From: Vibrio crassostreae
GTDB lineage: Bacteria > Pseudomonadota > Gammaproteobacteria > Enterobacterales > Vibrionaceae
NCBI RefSeq assembly: GCF_024347415.1
Contig: NZ_AP025477.1
Span: forward strand, 62,001 to 126,000
Direction: 5' to 3'
DNA length: 64,000 nucleotides
The translations under genes were made by a program, and so were the position numbers. The notes beneath the pieces are model-generated. The model was given only the letters and a program-made list of their open reading frames with translations, searched no databases and was not told the DNA's origin. Positions 51,827 to 61,307 of this stretch are shown here, in pieces. Position 1 is the stretch's first letter. Each line of letters begins with the position of its first letter.

Positions 51827-52486
51827 TTAATTCTGATACCAACGTTCACCATAGGCTTGTTGGTAATCAGGTGTTTCAACAATACCTTCTTGCTCTGGCA
51901 CTGTTTCTAGTGGCCCTACTACCGTTCGATAAGGTAATACGCCAGCCCAGACTGGGATATCCATATCAGTCTTATCATCATTCACGCCATGTTTACCAAT
52001 TTTCACGGAGGCTTCTGTTAAAGGGATCGCCAATAGCTCGGTTGCGGTGAGCTCTTTATCATTACTTAGCCTGACTTCATCGGTTCTTCCCGGTGCGATT
52101 TGCTCAATAAAGATATTCAGCAAGCGATCCTTTTCTTGGTTGTCATCAATAACTGAAAAAGACCCCAGTACCACTGCAGAACGATAGTGCGCACTGTGAT
52201 GAAATGCCGAACGAGCCAATACCCAACCATCGAACAGAGTGAACGTTAAGCAGGTTGGTTCTCCTTTCTTTAGCCCTTTCAGTAAGCGACTGTTTTTAGC
52301 CCCATGAATGTAGACCATGTCATCCACTCGCCACGCGAGCATCGGGATAACCATTGGGCCTTGTTCGCCTTGCAATGCAATGTGTGCGATTAAGCTCTCA
52401 TCAATAATTTGGTGCAGTTTCTCTTGTTCAAATACGGCTTTGTGAGCCCCTTTTTTAATCGTGGTTCTTTTCGTGTTAGATAACAT
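51827..52486 (-). CDS. pyridoxamine-5'-phosphate-oxidase-like FMN protein
   Basis: 219 residues. Split-barrel FMN-binding fold: GAHKAVFEQEKLHQIIDESLIAHIAL, GPMVIPMLAWRVDDMVYIHG, HSAHYRSAVVLGSF and VWAGVLPYRTVVGPLE near the end, as in the PNPOx-related YhbP/Pden type. It may reduce or oxidise a flavin-bound substrate; not the canonical PdxH. It is divergent to a MocR-type regulator with a PLP domain, a frequently seen pairing in B6 metabolism. Confidence 0.8.
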   Translation of the reverse strand: MLSNTKRTTIKKGAHKAVFEQEKLHQIIDESLIAHIALQGEQGPMVIPMLAWRVDDMVYIHGAKNSRLLKGLKKGEPTCLTFTLFDGWVLARSAFHHSAHYRSAVVLGSFSVIDDNQEKDRLLNIFIEQIAPGRTDEVRLSNDKELTATELLAIPLTEASVKIGKHGVNDDKTDMDIPVWAGVLPYRTVVGPLETVPEQEGIVETPDYQQAYGERWYQN

Positions 52487-52530
52487 AATCGCTCCTTAAT
52501 CATTGCCTTTTGATTAATGTAGCGATTAAC

Positions 52531-52550
52531 TGGTCTATTAAATAGAGCCA
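52531..52550. promoter_or_regulatory. MocR-type operator candidate
   Basis: TGGTCTATTAAATAGAGCCA is a near-palindrome (TGG-x-CTATT / AATAG-x-CCA) midway between the divergent 52486 and 52577 starts; a second short palindrome TGGATCCA lies just behind at 52567. Confidence 0.5.
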
Positions 52551-52576
52551 CTTTTAAACACTATTTGGATCCAGTT

Positions 52577-54034
52577 ATGCAGCCTATTGATGTCGGTGAC
52601 CTACAGTTAGACAAACAACACGACACGCGTCAAACCGCCTTGTTCCACGCGATAAGAGAGAAGATCGTTCAAGGTTTATGGAGTAAAGGCAGTAAGTTAC
52701 CTTCAACACGCAAGCTGGCCGTAGAACTGACAGTAAGTCGAAACACAGTGATCTATGCGTATGAACAGTTAGTTACGGAAGGCTACATAGAGAGCAGGCA
52801 AGGCTCGGGTTTTTACGTGTCGGTTGAACAGCCGGAGCATTTTCTCAGTTTGTCTCAGCCAAACAGTGTTCAGGATGTACAGGTTAGGCACGTAATAAGT
52901 AAGCCGAGTGCAAATATAGCGACACCTAACGACATTAACCGCAGCTTTGCCCCAGGAGTCCCTGACTTAGATGCGTTCCCTTATGCTAAGTGGCAGAGGC
53001 TGTTGCAACGCCACTCTGCACGTCAGAACATTGCGGGCAATCAAGAGGTTCAGGGAAGCTTGGCCTTGAGGGAAGCGTTGACCGGGTATCTAGCAAGCAG
53101 TCGTTCAGTTCATTGTAGTGTCGATAGAATCATCATTACTGCTGGTGCGCAGCAAGCCATTTCAATTGGTTTGATGGCGACGTTGGCGATGGGCGACAAA
53201 ATCCTGGTGGAAGAGCCCGGTTATCGACAAGTGCATAAAATTATCGATCTGTTGAGGCTAGAGTTAGATGGCGTAAGTGTCCGTGAAAAGGTCGGTATTG
53301 ATATTGAAAAAGTGCTCTCCAGTAATGCTAAGGCTCTGTATGTCACTCCAAGCAATCAATACCCAATGGGCACAACACTTAATACCGAGCAACGCCTCAA
53401 GCTAATCGATTGGGCCAACAAAAATCAGTCTTGGATTATTGAAGATGACTACGACAGTGAGTTTCAGTTTGCACATCGCCCTTACACCAGTATGCAAGGC
53501 TTAGCGGGTAAACTCGGGTTTGATGACCGAATCATTTATGTTGGTTCGCTGAGTAAAGTCATGTTCAACGGACTCCGCTTAGGCTACTTAGTGGTGCCAG
53601 AAAGTCTGGTGGCGAAGTGTCTTGAGATTAAAGATGCGCTCACTGGAGACACGGCGTCTCATACACAAGAAGCTTTGGCGGATTTTGTTCGAGAAGGCGA
53701 CTTGCTGCGTCATATTAGAAAGATGCGTCGGTCATACAAACTCAAGTATGAAGCGATGATAGAAGCGATTGAAAGCGAGTTTAACGGTGATCTTGAAGTA
53801 ATCAGTCAGGCGGCAGGACTACATGTAACGGTGAAGTGGTACAACGGAATATCTGAACATGAGTGGAGCCGTAGAGCAGAGCTTGAAAATATCATCATTC
53901 GTCCGTTTGATTTTTATGAATACGGTTCGAGTGATGCTCGTGATTGGAGTGGGGCGGTGCTGGGTTTTGGAAATATACGTTTGGCTGAGATAAAGCCGAA
54001 GATCAAACAGATCGCTCGGCTATTTTATCAGTGA
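52577..54034 (+). CDS. MocR/GntR-family regulator with aminotransferase-like domain
   Basis: 485 residues from ATG 52577 (a TTG at 52565 is in frame). N-terminal GntR winged helix (ALFHAIREKIVQGLWSKGSKLPSTRKLA, NTVIYAYEQLVTEGYIESRQGSGFYV) and a fold-type I aminotransferase-like domain with PLP Lys in GSLSKVMFNGLRLGY and Asp in EDDYDSEF. PdxR/TauR/GabR-type regulators bind PLP to sense an amino compound or B6. Divergent to the PNPOx-like gene; converges with the YjeH-like gene, 16 nt from its end. Confidence 0.9.
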   Translation: MQPIDVGDLQLDKQHDTRQTALFHAIREKIVQGLWSKGSKLPSTRKLAVELTVSRNTVIYAYEQLVTEGYIESRQGSGFYVSVEQPEHFLSLSQPNSVQDVQVRHVISKPSANIATPNDINRSFAPGVPDLDAFPYAKWQRLLQRHSARQNIAGNQEVQGSLALREALTGYLASSRSVHCSVDRIIITAGAQQAISIGLMATLAMGDKILVEEPGYRQVHKIIDLLRLELDGVSVREKVGIDIEKVLSSNAKALYVTPSNQYPMGTTLNTEQRLKLIDWANKNQSWIIEDDYDSEFQFAHRPYTSMQGLAGKLGFDDRIIYVGSLSKVMFNGLRLGYLVVPESLVAKCLEIKDALTGDTASHTQEALADFVREGDLLRHIRKMRRSYKLKYEAMIEAIESEFNGDLEVISQAAGLHVTVKWYNGISEHEWSRRAELENIIIRPFDFYEYGSSDARDWSGAVLGFGNIRLAEIKPKIKQIARLFYQ

Positions 54035-54050
54035 TATTGGTAGAGTTTGC

Positions 54051-55316
54051 TTACAACTTGTCGATAGAAACAGTGGGCTTACCCAACCATTTTCGCCAAG
54101 GGAGTGACAATGTCACAAAAATAGTCACGGCATAGAGCATCGACCAACTTAAACAGATAAACACTAAGGTACATATGACCAATGAGAGCATGGCTGTGTA
54201 TCTAGATGCACCTGTCAGTAATCGGCAAGCCGCTAACATAGCAAGCAAATAAACCAGAACAAAAATACCATTGGCGAGCTTGAGAAAGAACTCAAGGTCC
54301 AAATTAGACAGTTCACCAATCACACACGAGATAAGCGCGATAAATCCAATAGCTAATGTTGGGTAAAGTGGTACGCCGCGGCTGTTCAGTTGAGCCATTC
54401 TACTTGTAGGAGTGTGTTGGCGAGCTTGAGCCCAGATCATTCGTGATAGGCTTTGTGTGTAAAGGTTGAGACTGGCAAAGCAAGCAAAGAAACCTAGCAC
54501 ACTGATGACGGTTTTGAAGCCATTACCAAACAGTTGTTCTGTTACCCAAGGGATGGATGCGGCATCGAATTCAGGTGAACCGTAAGCCCCCAGTTTAAGA
54601 ATCACCACTGAACAAGTCCAGTACACTAACCCCGCAACAAAACAGCCTGCAATGATGGCGATTGGGAAGTCACGTTGTGGATTTTTGAACTCCTCTCCCA
54701 TGTGAGCAAAAGCTTCTATTCCGACAAAGCACCAAAACATGACGGCTAAAGCAGCGCCGATGGACCACATAGAATCGGACGAGATGGTAGGGAGAGCCAC
54801 ATCGGTTACCGTGATGTCGGCTTTCCAAACAAAAGCGCTAACCAAGGCAAAAATTGATAAGGCAATCACCGTTTGCAAGCGGCCTGAAGACTTACTGCCC
54901 ATCAAATTGACGGCAATCAGCAGAGCGACGGTAAAGGATTGAGCCCCAAGTGGTGTGTCGAGAGGTGCAGGTAACAACTGTTGAGCAAAGCCGCCTGCTA
55001 ATGCAATCGCGGCTGGAATGCCAACAGGAATAACACTCACAAACAGCCAAGCGACACTCGTTTCTAAACGCTCGCTGAACGCCTGACGTACAAAGTAGGC
55101 GGTGCCACCTGCATTTGGGTAGCGTTTTCCCAACGCAGCAAAGGTTAGAGCGATAGGACAAATAGCGATAAACAGGATTAACCAAGCCAGTAGCGACAGC
55201 TGTCCAGCAATGCCTGCCGCGATAGCGGGAATCATAAAGAGCCCAGTACCCAACAAGGTCGTCGAGAGCTGCCCGATTCCGGACACTAGCGTGATTTCTT
55301 GTTTAAGTTGTGTCAT
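54051..55316 (-). CDS. amino-acid exporter, YjeH type (APC family)
   Basis: 421 residues, 12 membrane helices. Start TQLKQEITLVSGIGQLSTTLLGTGLF and SVIPVGIPAAIALAGGFAQQ resemble E. coli YjeH, an exporter of methionine and branched-chain amino acids. Divergent to an Lrp-type regulator (255 bp apart), the usual partner of such exporters. Substrate by homology only. Confidence 0.82.
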   Translation of the reverse strand: MTQLKQEITLVSGIGQLSTTLLGTGLFMIPAIAAGIAGQLSLLAWLILFIAICPIALTFAALGKRYPNAGGTAYFVRQAFSERLETSVAWLFVSVIPVGIPAAIALAGGFAQQLLPAPLDTPLGAQSFTVALLIAVNLMGSKSSGRLQTVIALSIFALVSAFVWKADITVTDVALPTISSDSMWSIGAALAVMFWCFVGIEAFAHMGEEFKNPQRDFPIAIIAGCFVAGLVYWTCSVVILKLGAYGSPEFDAASIPWVTEQLFGNGFKTVISVLGFFACFASLNLYTQSLSRMIWAQARQHTPTSRMAQLNSRGVPLYPTLAIGFIALISCVIGELSNLDLEFFLKLANGIFVLVYLLAMLAACRLLTGASRYTAMLSLVICTLVFICLSWSMLYAVTIFVTLSLPWRKWLGKPTVSIDKL

Positions 55317-55571
55317 TCGCTCTCCTAGCTATTGGCTTATGTGTTGACCTTCAGGTGTCTGTCTTCTGATGTTTGGGTGATGCTATGAATGAGAGCATAC
55401 ATTGTCGCCATCAATAATACAGCTAGCGAAACGTCGTAAGACACCGTCATTTTAACGGTATTAATCCGATTAAGCGTGAAAGTGTCGGCTGTCATAATGG
55501 CTGTTATAAGTAGGAAAGTTGTGTCAAATTAGGCGTTATAAATAGAACAATAAGTGGAAAGAATCAGAAGC

Positions 55572-56033
55572 ATGGATAAATTTGATCGCCAGATTTTGGA
55601 TATTCTCAAAATCAATGCACGATGCTCAGTGAGCGATATCGCACGAGATGTCAGTCTCTCGCGCTCAGCTGTGAACGCCAGAGTCAAGAAACTGGAAAGC
55701 GATAAAGTGATTACGGGCTACTGCGCTCAAGTTACAGACCCCAATCAAACGAAGAATGTGTGTGCTTATATTTTGTTGAAGTTCGACATGTCGAGCAGCG
55801 ACCATAGTTGTGAGTCCTACGCGCAACGAATCCAGAGTATTGATGGTGTGCAGTGGTGTCACTCGATCAGCGGTGAGACGGACATGATGCTGTACGTTGA
55901 AGTGGAAAGCATGGAGCATTTAAATCAAGTTCGCGACCAACTGCAAAGCTATCCAGATCTGCGTCACCTAATGACTCATACTGTGCTGACCGAGTTTTTT
56001 AACAAACTGAATCCGACGGTACATTCATGTTAG
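55572..56033 (+). CDS. Lrp/AsnC-family regulator
   Basis: 153 residues from ATG 55572 (GTG 55554 in frame). N-terminal HTH (DKFDRQILDILKINARCSVSDIARDVSLSRSAVNARVKKLESD) and C-terminal RAM ligand domain. Senses amino acids; the divergent exporter at 54051 and the downstream LysE-type exporter at 57072 are plausible targets. It overlaps the LysR gene by 7 nt, so both regulators form one operon. Confidence 0.92.
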   Translation: MDKFDRQILDILKINARCSVSDIARDVSLSRSAVNARVKKLESDKVITGYCAQVTDPNQTKNVCAYILLKFDMSSSDHSCESYAQRIQSIDGVQWCHSISGETDMMLYVEVESMEHLNQVRDQLQSYPDLRHLMTHTVLTEFFNKLNPTVHSC

Positions 56034-56947
56034 GCAATATCAACTTAAACCTACTGCGTTCACTGCATGTACTTCTAGAGGAGTGTCATGTCAGCCGCGC
56101 AGCTCAACGCTTGCACATTACACAGTCAGCGGTTAGCCGCCAACTTAGCCAGCTAAGAGATTTGTGTGGTGATCCTTTGTTGGTTCGTGATGGTAACAAA
56201 TTGGTTCCTACCAATCGTGCTCTATTACTTAAAGACAAACTCGATGACTTATTGGGCGAGTTTGATCACCTGTTAGACGATAAACCCTTTGAGCCACGAG
56301 ACTGGCAAGGTGAGTTGGTGTTGTCTTCGAGTGATTATGTGGCTCAGTATATTCTTCCTGTGATTGTTGCAGAGGTGTCCGCTGAAGCGCCGAATATCAA
56401 TTTGGCTTATCGCCTGTGGCAGCCAAACTACCTTGAAGCACTGAACGAGTCGGGGATCCACTTAGCTTCTAGTATGTTTCCCACAAAGCCAGAGCATGTT
56501 TCAAGCATCAAACTTGGTGAAGACAAGTCGGTGTGTTTGATGCGCAAGTCTCACCCATTAGCTCAACAAGTGGTTTTGAGTGCAGAAGACATTGTTAACT
56601 ACTCTCACATAAAGGTGACGGGGGGCGGAGATAAAGACAGCTACGCGGACATAGCATTGAAGAAGCAAGGCCTGAAGCGAAGAGTGGCTTTGCAGGTTCC
56701 GTTCTTTTCATCGGCTGGCACTGTATTGATGCAAGACGATTACCTGATGATTGTGCCGGAACATATCGCCTATAACCTAGGTCGACACCTCGATACTACC
56801 TACTTTTCTTTGCCGTTTGATACGGAAATGCATACCTATTGGTTAATGTGGCACCCTAAATATGACAACGACTCTGCCCACAAATGGGCGAGAGAAAAGG
56901 CATTCCAAGCCATGAAAAAGTCGAGTTACAATATCAGTATGATTTGA
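56027..56947 (+). CDS. LysR-family regulator
   Basis: 306 residues. N-terminal HTH with NLLRSLHVLLEECHVSRAAQRLHITQSAVSRQLSQLRD and a periplasmic-binding-protein-like effector domain (ELVLSSSDYVAQYILPVIVAEV). Overlaps the Lrp gene. Probable target is the LysE-type exporter 125 bp downstream in the same direction. Effector not known. Confidence 0.92.
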   Translation: MLGNINLNLLRSLHVLLEECHVSRAAQRLHITQSAVSRQLSQLRDLCGDPLLVRDGNKLVPTNRALLLKDKLDDLLGEFDHLLDDKPFEPRDWQGELVLSSSDYVAQYILPVIVAEVSAEAPNINLAYRLWQPNYLEALNESGIHLASSMFPTKPEHVSSIKLGEDKSVCLMRKSHPLAQQVVLSAEDIVNYSHIKVTGGGDKDSYADIALKKQGLKRRVALQVPFFSSAGTVLMQDDYLMIVPEHIAYNLGRHLDTTYFSLPFDTEMHTYWLMWHPKYDNDSAHKWAREKAFQAMKKSSYNISMI

Positions 56948-57071
56948 AATCATAAGTGTAATGATAACCTTTGATTTCAAATGATACGTTCTGCGGATTA
57001 TGGTAAGTGCCAAGTATTGAGTATTAAGCGTAGAGTGTTCAGCTGGAACGCTTTATTTTACTAGGAATGGA

Positions 57072-57689
57072 ATGATGACAGTAACAATTTGGTTTTCTTT
57101 ATTAGCGATTTGCTTGTTGGGTGCAATGTCTCCGGGCCCGAGTTTGGCGATGATCGCTAAGCACAGCTTGGCTGGTGGCCGCATGAACGGACTTATCGCA
57201 GCTTGGTCGCATGCTGCTGGTATCGGTATTTATGCGTTCGCAACCATTGTTGGTTTGGCCGTTGTGCTTGAGCAATCACCAATGTTGTTCAAAGGTATTA
57301 GTTTAGCGGGTGCTGCGTATCTGCTTTATCTCGGCGTAAACGCGTTACGTTCGAAAGGTGGTGTTGCCGCGAAATTAGAGGCGGGGGAAAAGATGAGTTA
57401 CATGCAGTCTGCTCGCGAGGCTTTCTTGATCTCTATCTTAAGCCCAAAGATTGCGCTGTTCTTCATCGCTCTGTTCAGCCAATTTGTTGCATTAGGTAAT
57501 GAACTGACCAATCAAGTGATCATTGTCTCAACGCCGTTGATTGTCGACGGCCTTTGGTACACTTTTATCACCTTGGTGCTATCTAGCCCGTTGATTGTTG
57601 AACGTATTCGCTCAAAGGCGCAGCTGATTGACCGACTATCAGGTTTGGTGTTGATCCTGCTTGCTGTTCGTGTGGTGTGGACGATATAG
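57072..57689 (+). CDS. LysE/RhtB-family amino-acid exporter
   Basis: 205 residues, six membrane helices. The family GAMSPGPSLAMI motif is near the start, and the closing helices are hydrophobic. Exports homoserine lactones, threonine or basic amino acids in other members. Two ATGs (57072 and 57075). Follows Lrp and LysR regulators; terminator at 57731. Confidence 0.88.
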   Translation: MMTVTIWFSLLAICLLGAMSPGPSLAMIAKHSLAGGRMNGLIAAWSHAAGIGIYAFATIVGLAVVLEQSPMLFKGISLAGAAYLLYLGVNALRSKGGVAAKLEAGEKMSYMQSAREAFLISILSPKIALFFIALFSQFVALGNELTNQVIIVSTPLIVDGLWYTFITLVLSSPLIVERIRSKAQLIDRLSGLVLILLAVRVVWTI

Positions 57690-57730
57690 CAGTAAGCGAT
57701 AAGAGTAAGTTACGAGAAACGATACTCATT

Positions 57731-57768
57731 AAAAAAGGCTCACTAGACGTTATCTAGTGAGCCTTTTT
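57731..57768. terminator. bidirectional terminator
   Basis: AAAAAAGGCTCACTAGA / TCTAGTGAGCCTTTTT between convergent 57072 and 57805 genes. Confidence 0.9.
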
Positions 57769-57804
57769 GATTTCTATGGATTGGCTTCGACAGGTTTGAG
57801 CTTG

Positions 57805-58968
57805 TTAGCCTTCAGAATTCAGCACGGCATCTAACTTCGCCATAGAATCTGAGAAGTAGGGGTTGTAGGTCAAACGCGCATGGTTCTTCCCTTCCTCGCG
57901 ATAGCCCCATGCTGAGTACCAAACTTCACTGGTTGCATTACATTGTTCTTCAAAGCCTTCAGCCTGACCATTAGAGCAGATCTTCTCGCTACCATTGATT
58001 CCGTAGTAAGGGTTGCTTGGTGAGAACAGTAAGCCCATGTGAGAGCCGTTCGAGATACGCTGATCTGGAATTTTCATGCTGTACTGAACAGCGCGAGGAT
58101 CCTCGAGTGTCGTTTCTCCTTGCCAAACCAACACATTGTTTGGATTCGGCATCGATTCAGTAAATGCTTGCTGAACGTAGTTGGTGTCAATCACGCTGTC
58201 GCCTTCACTCATCATAATAAACACCGGCTTATCGAAGTGCTTATCTTCCAAGTCATTGCGAACGACTTCTGATGTCTCGTAGTAAACTGAAGCACCGTTC
58301 ATTGGCAGTGAGTTGTAACGCAGCACGTTATCTTCAGGATCTTGATCGGCCCAAGTAACAAAGTAGCTCGCTAGCTCTGCATATTGAACGGCTGACGAGC
58401 TCGGTTGAAACGCAGGAGAGAACAGCAGTAACCCAGAGATTTTTGGATCATGCATCGCCTGTGAAGTCACGAGGTTCGCACCGGTTGAATAGCCGCCTAG
58501 CCAAACAGAATCATACTCTTGCTCGAGTAACTTCGTATGATGAGCTACCACACCTTGCCAATCTTCTAGGCTCGGCTGCATTAAGTCACCCACGCGACTA
58601 CCATGACCCGGCAGTAACACGGTTCTCACTAAGTAACCTTGCTCAGCCAAATGGGTAGCGATGTCTTTAAATGAGTAGGGTGAGTCACCTAATCCATGAA
58701 CCAGTAACACTGCCTTGCCGTTTGGCGAGGTTGGTTGATACTCGGTTGGCGAATTGAGTTGGATCTCGAGTTGTTTGTCTTCCGTCATGAACACACGGTT
58801 TTTCAATAACCAATCTTGGGTGTCATTGACGTAGGCATCAAAGCTGTCTTGCTGATAGCTAGGCAAATCTGGAGAAGTTTCGTAAGCGGGTATTGATGTC
58901 TCGTTGGAGCAACCAACGAGACTTAAAGTCGTTAAGGCCAGCAGTGCTAGGAGGGGCTTTCTTTGCAT
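57805..58968 (-). CDS. lipoprotein alpha/beta hydrolase
   Basis: 387 residues from ATG 58968 (open frame ten residues longer). Signal peptide with lipobox LSLVGCSNE, so it is lipid-anchored. Alpha/beta hydrolase marks: LVHGLGDSPYSF (oxyanion), nucleophile elbow GGYSTGAN, and NGSHMGLLFSPS with a late His. Looks like a monoacylglycerol-lipase/esterase type. Four Cys near the C-terminus (KICSNGQ, EQCNAT) may form disulphides. Divergent relation to none; the small protein at 59022 is upstream in the same direction. Confidence 0.85.
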   Translation of the reverse strand: MQRKPLLALLALTTLSLVGCSNETSIPAYETSPDLPSYQQDSFDAYVNDTQDWLLKNRVFMTEDKQLEIQLNSPTEYQPTSPNGKAVLLVHGLGDSPYSFKDIATHLAEQGYLVRTVLLPGHGSRVGDLMQPSLEDWQGVVAHHTKLLEQEYDSVWLGGYSTGANLVTSQAMHDPKISGLLLFSPAFQPSSSAVQYAELASYFVTWADQDPEDNVLRYNSLPMNGASVYYETSEVVRNDLEDKHFDKPVFIMMSEGDSVIDTNYVQQAFTESMPNPNNVLVWQGETTLEDPRAVQYSMKIPDQRISNGSHMGLLFSPSNPYYGINGSEKICSNGQAEGFEEQCNATSEVWYSAWGYREEGKNHARLTYNPYFSDSMAKLDAVLNSEG

Positions 58969-59021
58969 TATGTAATCTTGTCTCTGTTGTGCTTTCACTA
59001 TGTCTGAAACTGAAGTTTAGA

Positions 59022-59252
59022 TTATTTTCTGCTTGAAAGGTCTTCGTACTCACCTTCAATAACTCCGGCATCATGGGTTGATGACTGACGAGTGTTCATA
59101 TGAGCTGCGAAACCTTGTTTCTTCATTTGATTCTGAATGCGCTTGCCAGTGATTAAAGCTGCAATAGCCAAAGGAATAGCAAGGATCAAGCTTGTGAATA
59201 GTGCCAAAAGGCCAGTAAATAATGCAACAATCGTAACTAATATATTTTTCAT
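59022..59252 (-). CDS. small membrane protein
   Basis: 76 residues from ATG 59252, which has GAGGA at 6-nt spacing (the ATG at 59258 abuts it). Two close hydrophobic helices (about 3-20 and 22-35), a basic stretch (GKRIQNQMKKQG) and an acidic tail (IEGEYEDLS). No family is recognised; likely a membrane-associated small protein. Located 54 nt upstream of the lipoprotein hydrolase start. Confidence 0.6.
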   Translation of the reverse strand: MKNILVTIVALFTGLLALFTSLILAIPLAIAALITGKRIQNQMKKQGFAAHMNTRQSSTHDAGVIEGEYEDLSSRK

Positions 59253-59333
59253 ATTCATTCCTCTTTTTCTATGTTGTTACTTTATCGCTTCTATTCTGAA
59301 CGAAACATGAACGCCGTTAATTAATCTCGGAGA

Positions 59334-59387
59334 GTCACTATGACACGGATGTGTGCTCTTGGGGAGTTTATATGTAGTCATAATCAC
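59334..59387. promoter_or_regulatory. NorR-type sites upstream of hcp
   Basis: GTCACTATGAC at 59334-59344 is a perfect GTCA-N3-TGAC and GTCATAATCAC at 59377-59387 fits GT-N7-AC with one mismatch from it. These match NorR, the nitric-oxide-responsive sigma-54 activator, and lie 50-110 bp upstream of the -24 element. Confidence 0.6.
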
Positions 59388-59440
59388 GCACTAAAAACAT
59401 GGAATACAGCTAAGTCTAATAAAATCAATGAGTTAAAAGT

Positions 59441-59456
59441 TGGCACGGTTGATGCT
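59441..59456 (+). promoter_or_regulatory. sigma-54 promoter of hcp
   Basis: TGGCACG-GTTG-ATGC with GG at 59442-59443 and GC at 59454-59455, 10 nt apart. Predicted start about 59467. Confidence 0.8.
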
Positions 59457-59478
59457 CTATAGGGGTTGGAATAAGTCA

Positions 59479-59499
59479 CTGTAAGCAAAGCACTTACAG
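59479..59499 (+). other. 5'-UTR hairpin of hcp
   Basis: CTGTAAG / CTTACAG with a 7-nt loop, inside the predicted leader of hcp, 27 nt upstream of the ATG. May protect the mRNA end or affect translation; function unknown. Confidence 0.45.
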
Positions 59500-59525
59500 C
59501 TAATAAAAATTACTGGAGCCCCTAT

Positions 59526-61187
59526 ATGTTCTGTATTCAATGTGAACAAACAATTCAAACCCCAACCGTAAAAGGCTGTTCTTTCGCACAAGGTATGTGT
59601 GGTAAAACTTCGGAAGTATCCGACCTTCAAGACGTGTTGGTGCATTCTCTTCAAGGTGTTTCTTTCTGGGCTAATTTAGGCCGTGCTTGTGATGTTATTG
59701 ATACTGAAATTGATGAATGGGCACCAAAAGCATTTTTCGCAACATTAACGAACGTTAACTTCGATCCTGCTCGCATCATCGAATTTGCTCAGCAATCTCA
59801 CGAGTTTAAGCAGCGTTTAGAACAACAAGTTCGAGCGGCAGCTACGTTGACCGGTTTTGAGATCCCAGCGCTTTCTGCTGCTGCTCAATTCGATCTTCCA
59901 ACGGATTCGTCAGAGTTATTGGCGCTTGCCCCTCAAGCAGCGGTAAACCGCGGTCACGACTCTCAACACGAAGATGTGATTGGTCTTCGCCTTCTTTGCC
60001 TATACGGCTTAAAAGGTGCGGCAGCGTACATGGAGCACGCACGTGTTCTTGGTCAAACTGACAATGCTATTTTTGCTGAATACCACGAAATCATGGCGTT
60101 CCTAGGTACAGACCCATCAGACCTAAAACAACTGTTAGATACGTCTATGCAGATTGGCTTGATGAACTACAAAGTAATGGAAATGCTGGATAAGGGCGAG
60201 ACAGATACATTTGGTCACCCTCAACCAACAACCGTGAATGTGAAGACGAAGAAAGGTCACTGTATCCTTGTTTCTGGTCACGACCTGCATGACCTAGAAA
60301 AGATCCTTCAACAAACAGAGGGCAAGGGCATTAACGTTTACACCAACGGTGAGATGCTACCTGCACACGGTTACCCTGAACTGAACAAGTACCCACACCT
60401 TGCGGGTAACTACGGCAGCGCTTGGCAGAATCAGCAAAAAGAATTTGCGAACTTCCCTGGTGCGATCGTAATGACATCTAACTGTTTGCTTAACCCTGAT
60501 GTAGGCTCATACGCTGACCGTCTATTTACGCGTAGCATCGTTGGCTGGCCGGGTGTTGCTCACCTTGAAGGTGACGATTTCAGCGCTGTGATCGATTGTG
60601 CTCTTGCACAAGAAGGCTTCAAGCATGACGAGATCGAGCAAATGATCACTGTTGGCTTTGGTCGTAACGCACTGATGGAAGCAGCGCCTGCGGTTGTTGA
60701 GCAAGTGAAAGAAGGCAACATTAAGCACTTCTTCTTAGTCGGTGGTTGTGACGGCGACAAATCTGAGCGTAGTTACTACACAGATTTCACAGCTCAAGCA
60801 CCAGAAGATTCAGTAATCCTGACCTTGGCATGTGGTAAATTCCGTTTTAATAAGAACCAATTTGGCGATATTAACGGTATCCCACGTCTGTTAGATGTTG
60901 GTCAATGTAACGATGCTTACTCTGCTATTCAGCTTGCTTTAGCACTGTCTAAAGAGTTTGACTGCGGCATCAACGAACTGCCTCTAACACTTGTTCTTTC
61001 TTGGTTCGAGCAAAAAGCGATCGTTATCCTGCTTACTCTGTTTGCTCTTGGTGTGAAAGGCATCTACACAGGCCCAACAGCGCCAGCGTTCCTAACAGAA
61101 AACCTACTAAAGATTATTCAAGACGAGTTCGATATGCGTTCTATCTCAACGCCAGAGCAAGATCTTAAAACAATCTTAGCGGCTTAA
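59526..61187 (+). CDS. hcp: hydroxylamine reductase / hybrid cluster protein
   Basis: 553 residues. Opens MFCIQCEQT with CX2C, then the [15 protein letters not shown] cluster (first Fe-S cluster). Later Cys ligands of the hybrid cluster: [20 protein letters not shown] and LACGKFRF. Reduces hydroxylamine and acts as a nitric-oxide reductase under nitrosative stress. A sigma-54/NorR-like promoter precedes it. A terminator (61203) separates it from hcr, suggesting partial read-through or separate transcription. Confidence 0.95.
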   Translation: MFCIQCEQTIQTPTVKGCSFAQGMCGKTSEVSDLQDVLVHSLQGVSFWANLGRACDVIDTEIDEWAPKAFFATLTNVNFDPARIIEFAQQSHEFKQRLEQQVRAAATLTGFEIPALSAAAQFDLPTDSSELLALAPQAAVNRGHDSQHEDVIGLRLLCLYGLKGAAAYMEHARVLGQTDNAIFAEYHEIMAFLGTDPSDLKQLLDTSMQIGLMNYKVMEMLDKGETDTFGHPQPTTVNVKTKKGHCILVSGHDLHDLEKILQQTEGKGINVYTNGEMLPAHGYPELNKYPHLAGNYGSAWQNQQKEFANFPGAIVMTSNCLLNPDVGSYADRLFTRSIVGWPGVAHLEGDDFSAVIDCALAQEGFKHDEIEQMITVGFGRNALMEAAPAVVEQVKEGNIKHFFLVGGCDGDKSERSYYTDFTAQAPEDSVILTLACGKFRFNKNQFGDINGIPRLLDVGQCNDAYSAIQLALALSKEFDCGINELPLTLVLSWFEQKAIVILLTLFALGVKGIYTGPTAPAFLTENLLKIIQDEFDMRSISTPEQDLKTILAA

Positions 61188-61202
61188 TCTAAGCCAACTC
61201 CT

Positions 61203-61254
61203 AAGCCCCGTTGTTGTGACGTTTTTCAAAAACAGACAACGGCGGGGCTTTTTC
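61203..61254 (+). terminator. terminator between hcp and hcr
   Basis: AAGCCCCG / CGGGGCTTTTT outer stem with an inner TTGT / ACAA arm, about 16 nt past the hcp stop. hcr would need its own promoter or read-through. Confidence 0.75.
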
Positions 61255-61307
61255 GATTTAAATCCTTAGTCATTTAATCATCTAGTCATTAGCAAGGTAC
61301 ACGAACT

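Noticed and set aside
51765..51842. N-terminal extension of the urea transporter
   Set aside because: Overlaps the upstream gene, not hydrophobic in the family manner, and has no ribosome site.
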